A model generated the notes under the pieces. That model had not been told where the DNA came from, searched no databases, and saw only the letters and a program-made list of their open reading frames with translations. Source: WRGT01 sp964450405 (GTDB lineage Bacteria > Spirochaetota > UBA4802 > UBA5550). From it: a DNA stretch of 64,000 bases. Position 1 is the first letter of the stretch. Each line of letters starts with the position of its first letter. Where the stretch lies: NCBI GenBank assembly GCA_964450405.1, contig CAYVCQ010000001.1, positions 248,001-312,000 on the forward strand. The letters run 5' to 3'. Made by a program: the position numbers and the translations under genes. Below are positions 50,180 to 59,986 of the stretch, piece after piece.

Positions 50180-50964
50180 AAAAAATATCTGTTAAAAATC
50201 CGAATGAATTGAGAGTGGGGATTTTTATCCTCGCTCCCACGGTTATACTTCTTCTTTTTATTATTCTAAAGCTCGGATATTCTTTATCAGGTTCTACTAT
50301 CGATGTTTATCTGAAAATTGATAATATATCCGCTATAAAGAAAGGTACGGCTATCAAACTGAAAGGATATGATATAGGTAGAGTTGTTGAACTACGCCCT
50401 GTATATAAACCGGGACTTCACTTCCTCGCCACGATGCGGATAATGAGCAATATAGACCTTCATGAAGATTGTTCTGCGATAATACTTAACCAGAATATTA
50501 TCGGAGATACAGTCGTTGAGATAAGGAACCCTGAAAGAAGAGGTTCCCCTCTAAGAAATGGTGATGTAATCGAGGGACTTGAATATGTTAACCTGGAGGC
50601 AGTTCTAAGAGATGTCCACAATCTGCTGAATACTGTCACAGATACAGTTACTGTTTTAAAAGACATATCTCTCGACAGCAAACAGAATCTTAGAGGATTG
50701 CTCACCGATCTTGGAACAAGTATAACAACTGTAAACAGTATACTTGCTGACTCAAAGAAAGATGTTCCGGCTATTCTTCAATCATTCAGAGAAACAGCCA
50801 AAATTGTTCAGGAAATTTCCGTTGAATTTAAAAAACACCCGGTTAAGTTTCTTTTAAGCGGCGAAGATGATAAAGATGATAACGACGATAAAGATAAAAA
50901 AGCCGACGAGGAAATGAAAAAAACAAAGGAGAGTGAAACTAATGATGACAAGGCGAAGAGTTAG
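50176..50964 (+). CDS. MlaD/MCE-domain lipid-binding protein
   Basis: 262 residues. One N-terminal membrane span (VGIFILAPTVILLLFIILKL), an MCE domain (GSTIDVYLKIDNISAIKKGT then AIKLKGYDIGRVVEL, LNQNIIGDTVVEIRNP), a helical segment (about 145-215) that in related proteins forms a tunnel, and a very acidic/basic C-terminal tail (DDKDDNDDKDKKADEE). It carries lipids between membranes with the upstream permease. Start overlaps the ATPase-like gene by ATGA. Confidence 0.9.
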   Translation: MKKISVKNPNELRVGIFILAPTVILLLFIILKLGYSLSGSTIDVYLKIDNISAIKKGTAIKLKGYDIGRVVELRPVYKPGLHFLATMRIMSNIDLHEDCSAIILNQNIIGDTVVEIRNPERRGSPLRNGDVIEGLEYVNLEAVLRDVHNLLNTVTDTVTVLKDISLDSKQNLRGLLTDLGTSITTVNSILADSKKDVPAILQSFRETAKIVQEISVEFKKHPVKFLLSGEDDKDDNDDKDKKADEEMKKTKESETNDDKAKS

Positions 50965-50979
50965 CAGGTAGATTACTCT

Positions 50980-51101
50980 CCGCCCCCTCTGGCCGCTGGC
51001 CATCTTCCCATGAATGGGAGTAGAAACAATTGTAAATATTTTCTAAGACACCTTTCTCCTATTCATGGGGAAAGGTGCCCGCAGGGCGGAAAGGGGCGTG
51101 G
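50980..51101. repeat. Large GC-rich palindrome, family B copy 3
   Basis: Left CCGCCCCCTCTGGCCGCTGG then CCATCTTCCCATGAATGGGAG; right CTCCTATTCATGGGGAAAGG then TGCCCGCAGGGCGGAAAGGGGCG; centre TGTAAATATTTTCTAAGA. It lies between the convergent mce gene and glycosyltransferase gene and may terminate both. Confidence 0.8.
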
Positions 51102-51111
51102 TAGAGTATTG

Positions 51112-52104
51112 CTATTCTATATTGATTGTTTCCCTTACTTTATACGGCGGTATGTCCCTTGATTCGTGATATATTCTTATCATTATCTCGGCTAAAATTC
51201 CCATTTGTATAAAAAGCACTCCCAGTATAATAAGCATAACAGTCAGCATAAAAAGCGGATTTCTTGTCATATTCTGATGAATAAAAATTTTCATCAATAT
51301 AGTTGCACTTCCTGAAAAAAAGGCAATCAGAAGAGAGATCAGCCCGGTCCCTCCGAAAACATAAATAGGCTTGGTGGAATAGGAACCCATAAATTTTACT
51401 GTTATTAAATCAAGAATTACTTTAAATGTTCTCTTAATGCCATACTTTGAATGACCAAACTGCCGTGCATGGTGTCCCACGGGGATTTCAGTGATCTTCG
51501 CTCCAATCCACGATGCATGCACAGGTATAAATCTGTGCATCTCTCCATAAAGATTAACCTGTCTAAGGATTTCTCCCCGATATGCTTTTAGTGAACATCC
51601 AAGATCATGAAGAGGTACTCCAGTCACTTTTGAAATAAGCCTGTTGGCAATCATAGAAGGAAGTTTTCTGTGCCATGAATCCTGTCGTTTATTTCTCCAG
51701 CCGCTTACAACATCATAGCCTTCATCTATCTTATCCAGAAGCTTTATTATATCCTCAGGCTCATTCTGTAGATCTGAATCCATAAAAACAATAACCTCAC
51801 CCTTCGAATGATCTATGCCGGCTGCCATGGCTGCAGTCTGACCGAAATTTCTTCTAAAGAGTACAATTTTTACATTTTTATCTTTTTTTGCTATTGATTT
51901 CAGAATATCGGCTGATTTGTCAGTGCTTCCATCATCGACAAATATTACTTCATAGGTTCTATTAAGTTTTTTTACTGCATCCATAATGGCTTTATACTGC
52001 AGATCAAGGCTCTCCTCTTCATTATACACAGGGAGGACTACTGACAGATAAGGACTTTTTCTACCTGATATTTTTTTTACTACTTTTTTCTTTTCAGATG
52101 CCAT
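51112..52104 (-). CDS. Family 2 glycosyltransferase (DPM1/GtrB-like)
   Basis: About 330 residues from the ATG at 52104, chosen for its GGAGTTCTGTA site (upstream Mets lack one). GT-A domain: YLSVVLPVYNEEESLDLQY, TYEVIFVDDGSTDKSADIL, the DxD metal site in VIFMDSDLQNEPED, and DVVSGWRNKRQDSWHRKLPS. Two C-terminal membrane spans (YVFGGTGLISLLIAFFSGSA; LFMLTVMLIILGVLFIQMGI). It probably transfers a sugar to a polyprenyl-phosphate carrier for surface glycan or lipid decoration. Confidence 0.9.
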   Translation of the reverse strand: MASEKKKVVKKISGRKSPYLSVVLPVYNEEESLDLQYKAIMDAVKKLNRTYEVIFVDDGSTDKSADILKSIAKKDKNVKIVLFRRNFGQTAAMAAGIDHSKGEVIVFMDSDLQNEPEDIIKLLDKIDEGYDVVSGWRNKRQDSWHRKLPSMIANRLISKVTGVPLHDLGCSLKAYRGEILRQVNLYGEMHRFIPVHASWIGAKITEIPVGHHARQFGHSKYGIKRTFKVILDLITVKFMGSYSTKPIYVFGGTGLISLLIAFFSGSATILMKIFIHQNMTRNPLFMLTVMLIILGVLFIQMGILAEIMIRIYHESRDIPPYKVRETINIE

Positions 52105-52170
52105 TACAGAACTCCAATAATTATTTTCGGTAAACATTCCCAGCAGTATTAAATTTATGAAGCAAATCAA

Positions 52171-52693
52171 TTTAATGTATATTCTCTGCTTTCATTGACA
52201 GAAGCAGATACATACATTTTTGATTCAATTCACACTTATAATTGAGCTAAGTTATATTCTGATATATAAATTAAATATACTCTATATTGCAAATGATTTT
52301 TTTATTTCTCCATGCTGAACTTTGCTCTACTTTTATAAATAAAGCATGTTTTGATTAATTAATTTTAAAGAGTATTTTTCAAATATTTTTATTGCTAATA
52401 AAATGAAATACCTGATTTTAAAACATAAATTCAGTGACTCATAAGTAACTCTCATAATTATACATAATTCAGCACTTTATTGTGAATTATTTTACCGCTG
52501 TTAAAGGCGGCGGAGTTTTTCACTACTTAAAAAACAGCAGATTATTAGAGTTTACCCTGCATCGAAGACGCGTGGTAAAGAAATTTTATCACTGATTTAT
52601 GAGCAAATACCAGATTCACTAAATTTTAAAATTTAACTACAACAAACAGAATCTGAATATATATTAAAACTGTAAAAGTCCGGTGGAGAAATT
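52171..52693. other. Intergenic region upstream of the HgdB-like gene
   Basis: 523 bp, strongly AT-rich. At about 52490-52560, CCGCTGTTAAAGGCGGCGG and CACTACTTAAAAAACAGC resemble decayed arms of family D. TTTACC (about 52552) and GGTAAA (about 52574) form a further weak inverted repeat. No gene is supported; the next ATG (52694) has GGTGGAG upstream. Confidence 0.45.
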
Positions 52694-53731
52694 ATGAAGT
52701 ACTCTTCAATAACAAAAGAGATAGAGAGAATAGCAGAGATTGAAAACCATTATGCAGAATTGATAATTGATTACTCTGCAAAAACAGGAAAAAAAATAGT
52801 TTCATCACCATATTTTTTCGTTCCTCCGGAAATCAATGCAGCGTTTGATATTTTTACACTTAAAATTCCGGAATTTCTTTTAAATGCGGATTCAACATCA
52901 AAAGACATTTCTTTGTTATATGATTCTATAATTATTCCTGAGAAAGACTGCTTCTGCAGTAAAATAATATCATCAGATATTTCATCATATGTTTTCAGAA
53001 CTCCCGAAGGCTTTGGCGAAGATTCAGCTGTTTTACTTCACAATGCAATTTCCACAATGCTTAAAACTGTTTTCGATCTGGATATTAAGACTATCGATAT
53101 CGAAAAACTTCAGCGTGAAACTTTAATCTACGAGAATCTACGACGATTAGTTAGAAGGATTACATCTCTCCGAAGTGAGAACATAGCGCTGCTAAGCAAC
53201 CATGAACTTTCGTTAATATTTGAAACTGCACTGATTCTCCCGGCTGAAATTGCAATCGAGTATATATCTCCGGTATTTGAAGAGATGAAAAAAATTGAGA
53301 GTGCTGATAAAAGCAAAAAAATTCGCAGCATGCTTTACGGTTGTAAAAGTATACCCTCTGTCATCGCAGACCGCATCGAAGAGACCGGAATACTGATTAT
53401 CGAAGATGATTCATGCACGGGGAGAAGACTTTTTGATATATCACTAAATGCAGAGTCGGAATTTATTTTTTATGAAATTCTTGATGCCTACAGCTATCGC
53501 CCTTTGACACCATGTCTTAGACCGGTGAATGAAAGGTATGAGCTTCTATATAAACTTCTTAAAAATTATAATATTGAAACCGTTATCTTTTTCAAAGACG
53601 AAAACTGCTATGACTCTTCAAAAGACATCGACTATCTCCGGATTAAAATGATGAGAGACGGAATTGATCCACTGGTAATAGATAAAGATAATTATCTTGA
53701 AGTTGTTAAAGATTATGTGGGGAGATTGTAA
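52694..53731 (+). CDS. 2-hydroxyacyl-CoA dehydratase D-component-like protein
   Basis: 345 residues. Overall it follows the HgdB/BcrB family: IVSSPYFFVPPEINAAFDIF (the opening Pro-Pro-Glu block), a helical middle (ENLRRLVRRITSLRSENIA), GILIIEDDSCTGRRLFD (the typical acidic-Cys-Thr-Gly-Arg motif) and a closing segment YNIETVIFFKDENCYDSSKD followed by GIDPLVIDKDNY. Cys at the DDSC, TPC and ENC positions could ligate a [4Fe-4S] cluster. No activator or partner subunit gene is near. It may be a substrate-unknown or maturation-type member. Confidence 0.65.
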   Translation: MKYSSITKEIERIAEIENHYAELIIDYSAKTGKKIVSSPYFFVPPEINAAFDIFTLKIPEFLLNADSTSKDISLLYDSIIIPEKDCFCSKIISSDISSYVFRTPEGFGEDSAVLLHNAISTMLKTVFDLDIKTIDIEKLQRETLIYENLRRLVRRITSLRSENIALLSNHELSLIFETALILPAEIAIEYISPVFEEMKKIESADKSKKIRSMLYGCKSIPSVIADRIEETGILIIEDDSCTGRRLFDISLNAESEFIFYEILDAYSYRPLTPCLRPVNERYELLYKLLKNYNIETVIFFKDENCYDSSKDIDYLRIKMMRDGIDPLVIDKDNYLEVVKDYVGRL

Positions 53732-53736
53732 AAGAA

Positions 53737-53855
53737 TCCCCCCGGCGGGTACGCCGACCCCCTTGAGAAGAAGGGGGTAAAGATAGATGAAAAATTCAAT
53801 GAAAAATTTTTCTAAACTTCCCCCCTTCTTCTCAAGGGGGGCCAGGGGGGATTTT
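53737..53855. repeat. C-rich inverted repeat, family A, between convergent genes
   Basis: Left AATCCCCCCGGCGGGTACGC then CGACCCCCTTGAGAAGAAGGGGG; right CCCCCTTCTTCTCAAGGGGG then GCCAGGGGGGATT. The inner arms CCCCCTTGAGAAGAAGGGGG also pair with each other. Likely acts as terminator for both the HgdB-like gene and prc. Confidence 0.78.
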
Positions 53856-55802
53856 TTATTTACCCATTACTTCAGAATAATCACATCCGATATTAAAAGC
53901 CTCTTTAAGAAAGATATCGTTCTTTAAATCTACACCCTCTTTCTCTCTGTCGTTTTTCATTTTCTCTTCCATCTCTTTTTCTTTCTGACGGGATTTATCA
54001 GATTCCTCTTTTAGGCTTATAGTTTTAGTTTTAAGTTTTGCTTTGTAGTCTACGATTTTCTTTCGAAGTTCGGTATACTCACTGGTATTTGTTCTTACAC
54101 CGGATAATTTGCTCAAACTTTTAACTATTGATTCACTGACAAATTTGTATTTCTGAAACTGGGCACTTTCGATCTTCTCCCACTTCAGAGGATATTTTGT
54201 TTCACTTTCATTCATCTCCCAAATTGCAGTAATATCCGGAACATTCAAATCGGGAGAAATACCTGTCAGCTGATTTGATGTTCCACCAGGCTGATAAAAA
54301 ATGTGTGTTGTGATTTTAATAGCCCCAAGATTATCCTGAAGTTCATTATAAGATTGAACTGTACCCTTCCCGAAGGTATTGCCGGAGCCTATAATTAATC
54401 CCCTTTTATAATCCTTGATTGCGCCTGCAAGAATTTCCGAAGCACTTGCACTGAAAGTATCAATAAGAATAATAAGCGGTCCCTTGTAATAAATTGCAGG
54501 ATCATTATCATATAAAACTTTAGGAGAAGCATCTTTTCTCACCAGCTGCAGAACAGGGCCCTGCTCTATAAATAATCCGGCAATATCAACTGCTTCTGTT
54601 AGCAATCCGCCGGGATTGCCGCGCAGATCCAGAACAACGACATTAACCTTTTCTTTAGTCAATTTACCGAGTAATTCTTTCACATCTCCCGATGAGCTTT
54701 TCCCTGTTTCGCGATCTTCGTAAAATGATGGAAGCTTTATATATCCCACTTTATAAGATTTTCCGTCTTTCTTCATAACTTCGAGATGTGATTTAGCGTC
54801 GCTGTCCTGTAAAGCAATCTGTTCCCTGATTATAGGAATATGAAGCCTTGAGGGTTTGTCAGATTTTTCAACCTCTCTCAAAATTGTAAGTTTAACTTCA
54901 GTACCCTTTTCACCGCGGATTAATTTAACTACATCACGCAGATCCATATCTATTACATCAACGGGTTCACCCTTACTCTGTGCAACGGCAACAATTTTAT
55001 CATTAGGTTTTAATTTTAGCGCCTCAGGAAGTTTATCCGCCGCACCACCGACAATAACAGATTCAACCATTACAAATCCATCTTCAGATCTAAGTCTTAC
55101 TCCTATCCCTTCGAGTTTAAGCTTCATCTGAATATCAAAATCCTGATGTTCTTCGAGGGTCAGATAATTAGTATGCGGATCCAGAGCTGCTGTTATCGAG
55201 TTCATAAACATGCCGAGAAGTTTATCCTCGTCAATCTCATCAATTCTCTTCTTCATCATCTTATATTTTTTTTCAAGCTTCAGTTTCCCGTCTTTAATAC
55301 TTTTACCCGAGGAAACATAATTGAGAAGCTGGAGTTTAACATTTTTTCTCCATCTATCCTTCATATCTGTTTTATTTTCAGCATAGGGCACCTTTTCCCG
55401 ATCCACAAGAATAGACTCATCTTTAGTGAAATCATAATCTTCTTTCATGAGTTCATCAAAGATCTGCATTGCCTCATCACTTCTTTCTTTATATATTTTG
55501 AAAATTTCAAATACCGCCTTGTAATCATTAGCTGCAATGAAATCGTCAAAAAGCAGTTCATACTTTGAAAGCTGCTTAATATCTGCCTGATAAAAGTAAT
55601 ATTTTCCGTAATCAAGACTCTCCACATAGTTTTTGAATATCCTTCTGGAAAGAGTGTCATCTATTGTATTATACTTTACATGAACGGCAAGAACCTGATT
55701 AACCAGAAACTGCATATCAGACTGCTTTAAGCATTCTGATTTTTTAAAACATGAAAAAACAATTATCAGCGTGAGTAATGGAATAAACCTCTTTTTAAAC
55801 AT
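53856..55802 (-). CDS. prc: Carboxy-terminal processing protease (S41, Prc/Tsp type)
   Basis: 648 residues, signal peptide with a Cys near position 18 (VFSCFKKSEC), possible lipoprotein. N-terminal helical domain (about 30-225), PDZ domain (about 235-325: GVRLRSEDGFVMVESVIVGG), and the S41 core: VVLDLRGNPGGLLTEAVDIA, nucleophile Ser near residue 450 in DTFSASASEILAGAI, Lys near 476 in TFGKGTVQSYNEL. The C-terminal tail is a charged coiled coil (EEKMKNDREKEG). It trims periplasmic proteins and regulates cell-wall hydrolases in other bacteria. Confidence 0.92.
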   Translation of the reverse strand: MFKKRFIPLLTLIIVFSCFKKSECLKQSDMQFLVNQVLAVHVKYNTIDDTLSRRIFKNYVESLDYGKYYFYQADIKQLSKYELLFDDFIAANDYKAVFEIFKIYKERSDEAMQIFDELMKEDYDFTKDESILVDREKVPYAENKTDMKDRWRKNVKLQLLNYVSSGKSIKDGKLKLEKKYKMMKKRIDEIDEDKLLGMFMNSITAALDPHTNYLTLEEHQDFDIQMKLKLEGIGVRLRSEDGFVMVESVIVGGAADKLPEALKLKPNDKIVAVAQSKGEPVDVIDMDLRDVVKLIRGEKGTEVKLTILREVEKSDKPSRLHIPIIREQIALQDSDAKSHLEVMKKDGKSYKVGYIKLPSFYEDRETGKSSSGDVKELLGKLTKEKVNVVVLDLRGNPGGLLTEAVDIAGLFIEQGPVLQLVRKDASPKVLYDNDPAIYYKGPLIILIDTFSASASEILAGAIKDYKRGLIIGSGNTFGKGTVQSYNELQDNLGAIKITTHIFYQPGGTSNQLTGISPDLNVPDITAIWEMNESETKYPLKWEKIESAQFQKYKFVSESIVKSLSKLSGVRTNTSEYTELRKKIVDYKAKLKTKTISLKEESDKSRQKEKEMEEKMKNDREKEGVDLKNDIFLKEAFNIGCDYSEVMGK

Positions 55803-56083
55803 AAATACTCCTGAAATATGTGATACCGGATAAAAATAACGGTAGTTTTTGCATAAAATCTTAATCTAAAGAAAATAGTTTATAGATTTTTTCAAGGTAT
55901 TTTTTAAAGATGCGTTAGAATAGTTTACAGCAGCTTAAAATTAGCCGGCAAATTTCTCCCCGACATGTAGAATCCGGTGGAGAATTTTTTCCCTCCATTT
56001 TAGGCAGCTGCAGCCGATTGATTGAGAATTTTTATTGACACTCATTGTTCATTATCAAAGCGTTAAAGAAACCGGAGGATTAC
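55803..56083. other. Intergenic region between divergent prc and gatA
   Basis: 281 bp without a gene. Both promoters should lie here. TTGACA at 56036-56041 has no good -10 partner at standard spacing. ATTGATTGAGAATTTTTATT and several A/T tracts are present. GGAATTTTTTCCC-like runs near 55985 give weak hairpins only. Confidence 0.4.
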
Positions 56084-57532
56084 ATGCTGTATAAAAAGGG
56101 ATTTAAGGAGCTTTCAAACCTGCTCTCTGAAAAGAAAACCTCTTCCAGAGAGATTGCCGAATCTTATATAAAAAGAATAAAAGATACTGATAATAAAATA
56201 AATTCCTATATTACATTTGATGAAGAGCGTTTACTCAGCGAAGCTCAAATCTCAGATGCAAGAAGAGCAGAGGGTAAAACTCTCTCCCCCTTTGACGGCA
56301 TACCTGTAGCAATAAAGGATAACATAAATACCGCCGGTATAAAAACCACCTGCGCATCAAAAATACTGGAAAATTTTATCCCTCCATTTAATGCCGGGGC
56401 TTATGAAAAACTCCTTGAAAAGGGGATAATTGCACTTGGAAAAACAAATCTTGATGAATTTGCCATGGGTTCATCCACTGAAAATTCATTCTTCGGACCG
56501 GTAAAAAACCCATATGACACTTCAAGAGTTTCAGGGGGGAGTTCAGGAGGCTCAGCTGCCTCCGTTTCTGCTTTCATGGCGCCTGTTTCACTAGGTTCCG
56601 ATACTGGAGGCTCCATACGTCAACCTGCGTCATTCTGCGGGGTAACAGGGATCAAACCTACATACGGAAGAGTTTCAAGATATGGTCTTGTAGCATTTGC
56701 CTCATCGCTCGACCAGATTGGAACATTCGGACGAAATGTTGAGGATGCGGCATCTCTCCTGCAGATTATAAGCGGCCATGATAATCGCGACTCAACTTCA
56801 GTGAACAGAGTTGTTGATATTAACGCAGACAATATCACCCGCAGTGTTAAAGGATTAAAAATAGGTATTCCCGAGGAGTACTTTCTCGGTATTAATGACG
56901 AAGTAAAGTCATGCATAGATAACAAAATTAAAGAGCTTGAAAAACTCGGCGCTGAGATTAAACCCATTAGCCTTAAGTGTATAGAATATGCAATCCCTGT
57001 GTACTATCTCATTGCCACCGCTGAAGCATCTTCAAATCTTGCCAGATACGATGGTGTGCGGTACGGATTCAGAGCAGAGGGACTTAAAGATCTATCCTCT
57101 TTATATGTAAAATCCAGAAGCGAGGGTTTCGGTAAAGAGGTAAAACGGAGAATTATTCTCGGGACATTTTCTTTAAGTTCCGGATACTACGATGCCTACT
57201 ATCTCAAAGCCCTTAAAGGCAGAACTCTAATTATAAATGATTTTAAAAAAGCCTTCTCGCAGGTTGATGCTATAATTGCGCCTGTGACAACAACAACAGC
57301 ATTTAAATTAGGTGAAATGGCAAACGATCCGCTGCAGATGTACATGTCGGACATACTGGCTGTTTCAGCAAATCTGGCGGGAATTCCAGCACTGTCAGTG
57401 CCGGCGGGACTTGACAGCAAAGGACTTCCAATTGGAATTCAGATAATGGGAAATCATTTCGAAGAACAGAAGATTATAAATATCGCAGCCGCTGTTGAAG
57501 ATACTTGTGATGAGATTTCTCCAACGATATAA
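56084..57532 (+). CDS. gatA: Aspartyl/glutamyl-tRNA(Asn/Gln) amidotransferase subunit A
   Basis: 482 residues from the ATG at 56084, which has ACCGGAGGATTAC in front; an upstream ATG at 56045 lacks a site. Amidase signature: PVAIKDNINTAGI (catalytic Lys), VSGGSSGGSAASVSAF with cis-Ser near residue 150, and SLGSDTGGSIRQPA (nucleophile Ser), then FCGVTGIKPTYGRVSRYGL. GatA releases ammonia from glutamine to amidate mischarged tRNAs. gatB and gatC are not in the window. The next gene starts inside its 3' end. Confidence 0.96.
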   Translation: MLYKKGFKELSNLLSEKKTSSREIAESYIKRIKDTDNKINSYITFDEERLLSEAQISDARRAEGKTLSPFDGIPVAIKDNINTAGIKTTCASKILENFIPPFNAGAYEKLLEKGIIALGKTNLDEFAMGSSTENSFFGPVKNPYDTSRVSGGSSGGSAASVSAFMAPVSLGSDTGGSIRQPASFCGVTGIKPTYGRVSRYGLVAFASSLDQIGTFGRNVEDAASLLQIISGHDNRDSTSVNRVVDINADNITRSVKGLKIGIPEEYFLGINDEVKSCIDNKIKELEKLGAEIKPISLKCIEYAIPVYYLIATAEASSNLARYDGVRYGFRAEGLKDLSSLYVKSRSEGFGKEVKRRIILGTFSLSSGYYDAYYLKALKGRTLIINDFKKAFSQVDAIIAPVTTTTAFKLGEMANDPLQMYMSDILAVSANLAGIPALSVPAGLDSKGLPIGIQIMGNHFEEQKIINIAAAVEDTCDEISPTI

Positions 57533-58016
57533 CTCTGTCCTGCTGCTGTGGCTTCTGCTTGTTCAGGCATCATGCAGTTCCTATAAAGAACTTGCAATCG
57601 ATGACAGAGTAGCTTTACCGGCAGAGAGTTCATCTTATATTTTTACTGACTCATCAGGTCAGGCAAAACCTGTATCGAAATCCGGAAAAGAAAAAAGTTT
57701 ACTAATCTCATCAAAGAAATATTTAGCTTCAGGAAACGGTTTTTCTCCTGAAGCCGATATAATGAACATCGCCGTTGCTGAATCATTAAAAGGAAATTAC
57801 TCCGAAGCAGAAATTCTTTTAAAAGAGATTCAGGAAAATGTTTCCGATGGATCAGTTGAAAATAATCTCGGCGTAATTTATGAATTAACAAAAAGAAAAA
57901 AAGACGCGATGAAAATGTATACAAAAGCTGTAATTATATCTCCCGATAATTCTAAATTCAGGAGTAACCTGGTTTCATATATCAATCATAACAAGTTTGT
58001 ACAGCGGAAAAATTGA
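57510..58016 (+). CDS. Small TPR lipoprotein
   Basis: 168 residues from the ATG at 57510, overlapping gatA by 23 bp. Signal with lipobox VQASC. The C-terminal half has TPR helices: GNYSEAEILLKEIQENVSDG and NNLGVIYELTKRKKDAMKMY then TKAVIISPDNSKF. Probably an envelope assembly or scaffold protein. Coupled translation with gatA is likely positional, not functional. Confidence 0.72.
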   Translation: MRFLQRYNSVLLLWLLLVQASCSSYKELAIDDRVALPAESSSYIFTDSSGQAKPVSKSGKEKSLLISSKKYLASGNGFSPEADIMNIAVAESLKGNYSEAEILLKEIQENVSDGSVENNLGVIYELTKRKKDAMKMYTKAVIISPDNSKFRSNLVSYINHNKFVQRKN

Positions 58017-58099
58017 TGCTTCACGATTGTATATATTTGAATTTTTTATTTTAAGAAATTTGCAGCATCAATTATGGCTGATAAATTCTTAATGATACA

Positions 58100-58157
58100 A
58101 TGCTTCGACAGGCTCAGCATGACAGACTTCATGTCACCCTGAGTTTATCGAAGGGTA
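58100..58157. repeat. Dispersed repeat of the GCTTCGACAGGCTCAGC type
   Basis: GCTTCGACAGGCTCAGCATG then ACA, and TGTCACCCTGAGTTTATCGA then AGGG are inverted arms around a 7-nt centre. Repeats of this kind are widespread in many environmental genomes. It occupies the gap between the TPR lipoprotein and moaA. Confidence 0.7.
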
Positions 58158-58223
58158 ATTATACTAAATGATTTGTTAACTCTATTATCTAGATTCAATA
58201 CATTATAAAAGCCGGTAAAATAA

Positions 58224-59222
58224 ATGCTTAAAGATAACTTTCTCCGAACTCACAACTATCTCAGAGTCTCTGTTACTGATAAATGCAATCTCAGGTGCAG
58301 GTACTGCATGCCTCCTCAGGGCGTAACGTTTATGCCTCACGATGAAGTTTTAAGAAACGAAGAGTTTATCAGGCTAATAGATATATTTGTCAGGATGGGG
58401 ATTAAAAAGATACGCTTTACCGGCGGAGAACCTCTGATTCGTAAAGGTTTTTTTGATATAATATCTGAAACTGTGAAGATGCATCCCGACACCGACCTTT
58501 GTGTTACAACAAACGGCACACTTCTTGAAGAGCATATATCCGATCTGAAAAAGTATAATGTAAAAAAACTTAATATAAGCCTCGATACAATGTCGCGCGA
58601 GAAGTTTCAATCACTAACCGGTGTGAATCATTTTGAAACTGTAATAAACAATATTGAACGCTCGCTGAGTGCCGGATTCTTTGATATAAAAGTAAACGGT
58701 GTACTGCTGAAAAGCACTCTCGACGAAATAGATGCGTTTCTTGACTACTTTGCGGATAAGAACGTTACACTCCGCTTCATTGAAAGAATGCCTGTAACAG
58801 AGCAGGACAGCTTCAACGAATTTATCCCCTCGGATGAACTAATACGCATACTCGGTGAAAAGGGTGAACTGACAAGAAAAAATACAGACGACACAGATGT
58901 TTCATTGCGATACGATTTAAAATACAAAAACCGTAATATCAGAATCGGTGTTATCCCCCCAGTAACTCACAGATTCTGCTCAACCTGCAGCAGACTGAGA
59001 ATCACAGCTGATGGAAACTTAAAAACTTGTCTCCACTCTGATATAAACTACAATCTTAAAGACCTCCTGAGAGAAAACGCAGACGAAGATAAAATTGTGC
59101 AGAAAGTAATATCAGCAATAAAAGAAAAGGGTGAAGGACACAATATCAAATGCACAGCGGATAATACCGGGTGCAGATCAATAACTGCGGGGATTAAATC
59201 GATGTCCAGCATCGGAGGTTGA
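58224..59222 (+). CDS. moaA: GTP 3',8-cyclase MoaA
   Basis: 332 residues. Radical SAM cluster DKCNLRCRYCMPPQG (C21, C25, C28), KIRFTGGEPLIRKGFFDII, and the C-terminal second [4Fe-4S] site with FCSTCSRLRITADGNLKTCL. The protein ends in Gly-Gly (SMSSIGG), as needed for activity. It converts GTP to the precursor of molybdenum cofactor. No other moa gene is close, but Mo-related regulators sit at 2.6-4.2 kb. Weak ribosome binding site before ATG 58224. Confidence 0.95.
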   Translation: MLKDNFLRTHNYLRVSVTDKCNLRCRYCMPPQGVTFMPHDEVLRNEEFIRLIDIFVRMGIKKIRFTGGEPLIRKGFFDIISETVKMHPDTDLCVTTNGTLLEEHISDLKKYNVKKLNISLDTMSREKFQSLTGVNHFETVINNIERSLSAGFFDIKVNGVLLKSTLDEIDAFLDYFADKNVTLRFIERMPVTEQDSFNEFIPSDELIRILGEKGELTRKNTDDTDVSLRYDLKYKNRNIRIGVIPPVTHRFCSTCSRLRITADGNLKTCLHSDINYNLKDLLRENADEDKIVQKVISAIKEKGEGHNIKCTADNTGCRSITAGIKSMSSIGG

Positions 59223-59230
59223 TATAGATA

Positions 59231-59986
59231 ATGAAAAATCGTGAATTAGTATTTAAAAACTTTCTTACTACCTTAAATATTCTTTCAGCTTTTGTATTTT
59301 TTATTACGCAGAGTCAATGGTTATGGATACTTGCCGGTGTACAAATTATTATTCTTATATACTTTTTCAAATCTGATTTTTCTTCTTTCCTGCAATCAAT
59401 GTTCTGGCCGCTGTTTCTGATTTCACTTCTTCTCCTCCCATGGCCGGCTTCTTTCATAATTCCAATTGCAGTATATCTATCTGTAATATATCTCTCTGAT
59501 AAAACAAAAAAAGAAACAAGCTGGCTGAAATTCGGTACAGTAAAGAAAACTACTATTTATCTGATGATCCCCACTATACTGGTAAGTTCTGCAGCATTAA
59601 TTCTCTGGGTATTTTTACTTAAACCGGATCTTACTGATTTAAAAAAAATGGTTCCAGCAAATTCTATTCCGGTAATAGTTATAGTCGGGTTATTATTTTC
59701 AGTTTTCAATTCCATATGGGAGGAGATTATTCTTAAAGGTATCCTCTGGAACGGTATGGAAAAAATCGTCAGCAGTATTTTAATAATAAATTTATTTCAG
59801 GCAGTACTTTTCGGAGTTATGCATTTAAACGGATTTCCCCGTGGTATCATTGGTGCTGTACTTGCAGGAATTTACGGTTTGCTCATAGGATTTATCAGAA
59901 AGAATTCCGGCGGATTGCTTGCTCCGATTGTGACTCATTTTTTTGCCGATGCAACAATTTTCGGGATACTGGTTGCCATACAGTAA
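59231..59986 (+). CDS. CPBP family intramembrane metalloprotease
   Basis: 251 residues, about seven membrane spans. CPBP/CAAX (Abi) motifs: EEIILKGILWNGM (motif 1, Glu-Glu near residue 162), LFGVMHLNGFPRG (motif 2, with His) and the closing APIVTHFFADATIF (motif 3, with His). These proteases cleave within membranes and in some bacteria confer bacteriocin self-immunity. It starts 8 bp after moaA, on the same transcript. Confidence 0.88.
   Translation: MKNRELVFKNFLTTLNILSAFVFFITQSQWLWILAGVQIIILIYFFKSDFSSFLQSMFWPLFLISLLLLPWPASFIIPIAVYLSVIYLSDKTKKETSWLKFGTVKKTTIYLMIPTILVSSAALILWVFLLKPDLTDLKKMVPANSIPVIVIVGLLFSVFNSIWEEIILKGILWNGMEKIVSSILIINLFQAVLFGVMHLNGFPRGIIGAVLAGIYGLLIGFIRKNSGGLLAPIVTHFFADATIFGILVAIQ

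Noticed and set aside
55146..55568. 140-codon plus-strand ORF with membrane-like composition
   Set aside because: Antisense to prc; hydrophobicity arises from complementing Lys/Glu/Asp-rich codons.
56036..56066. Promoter of gatA from TTGACA at 56036
   Set aside because: No acceptable -10 box at 15-19 bp; the closest AT-rich hexamer is at 12 bp.
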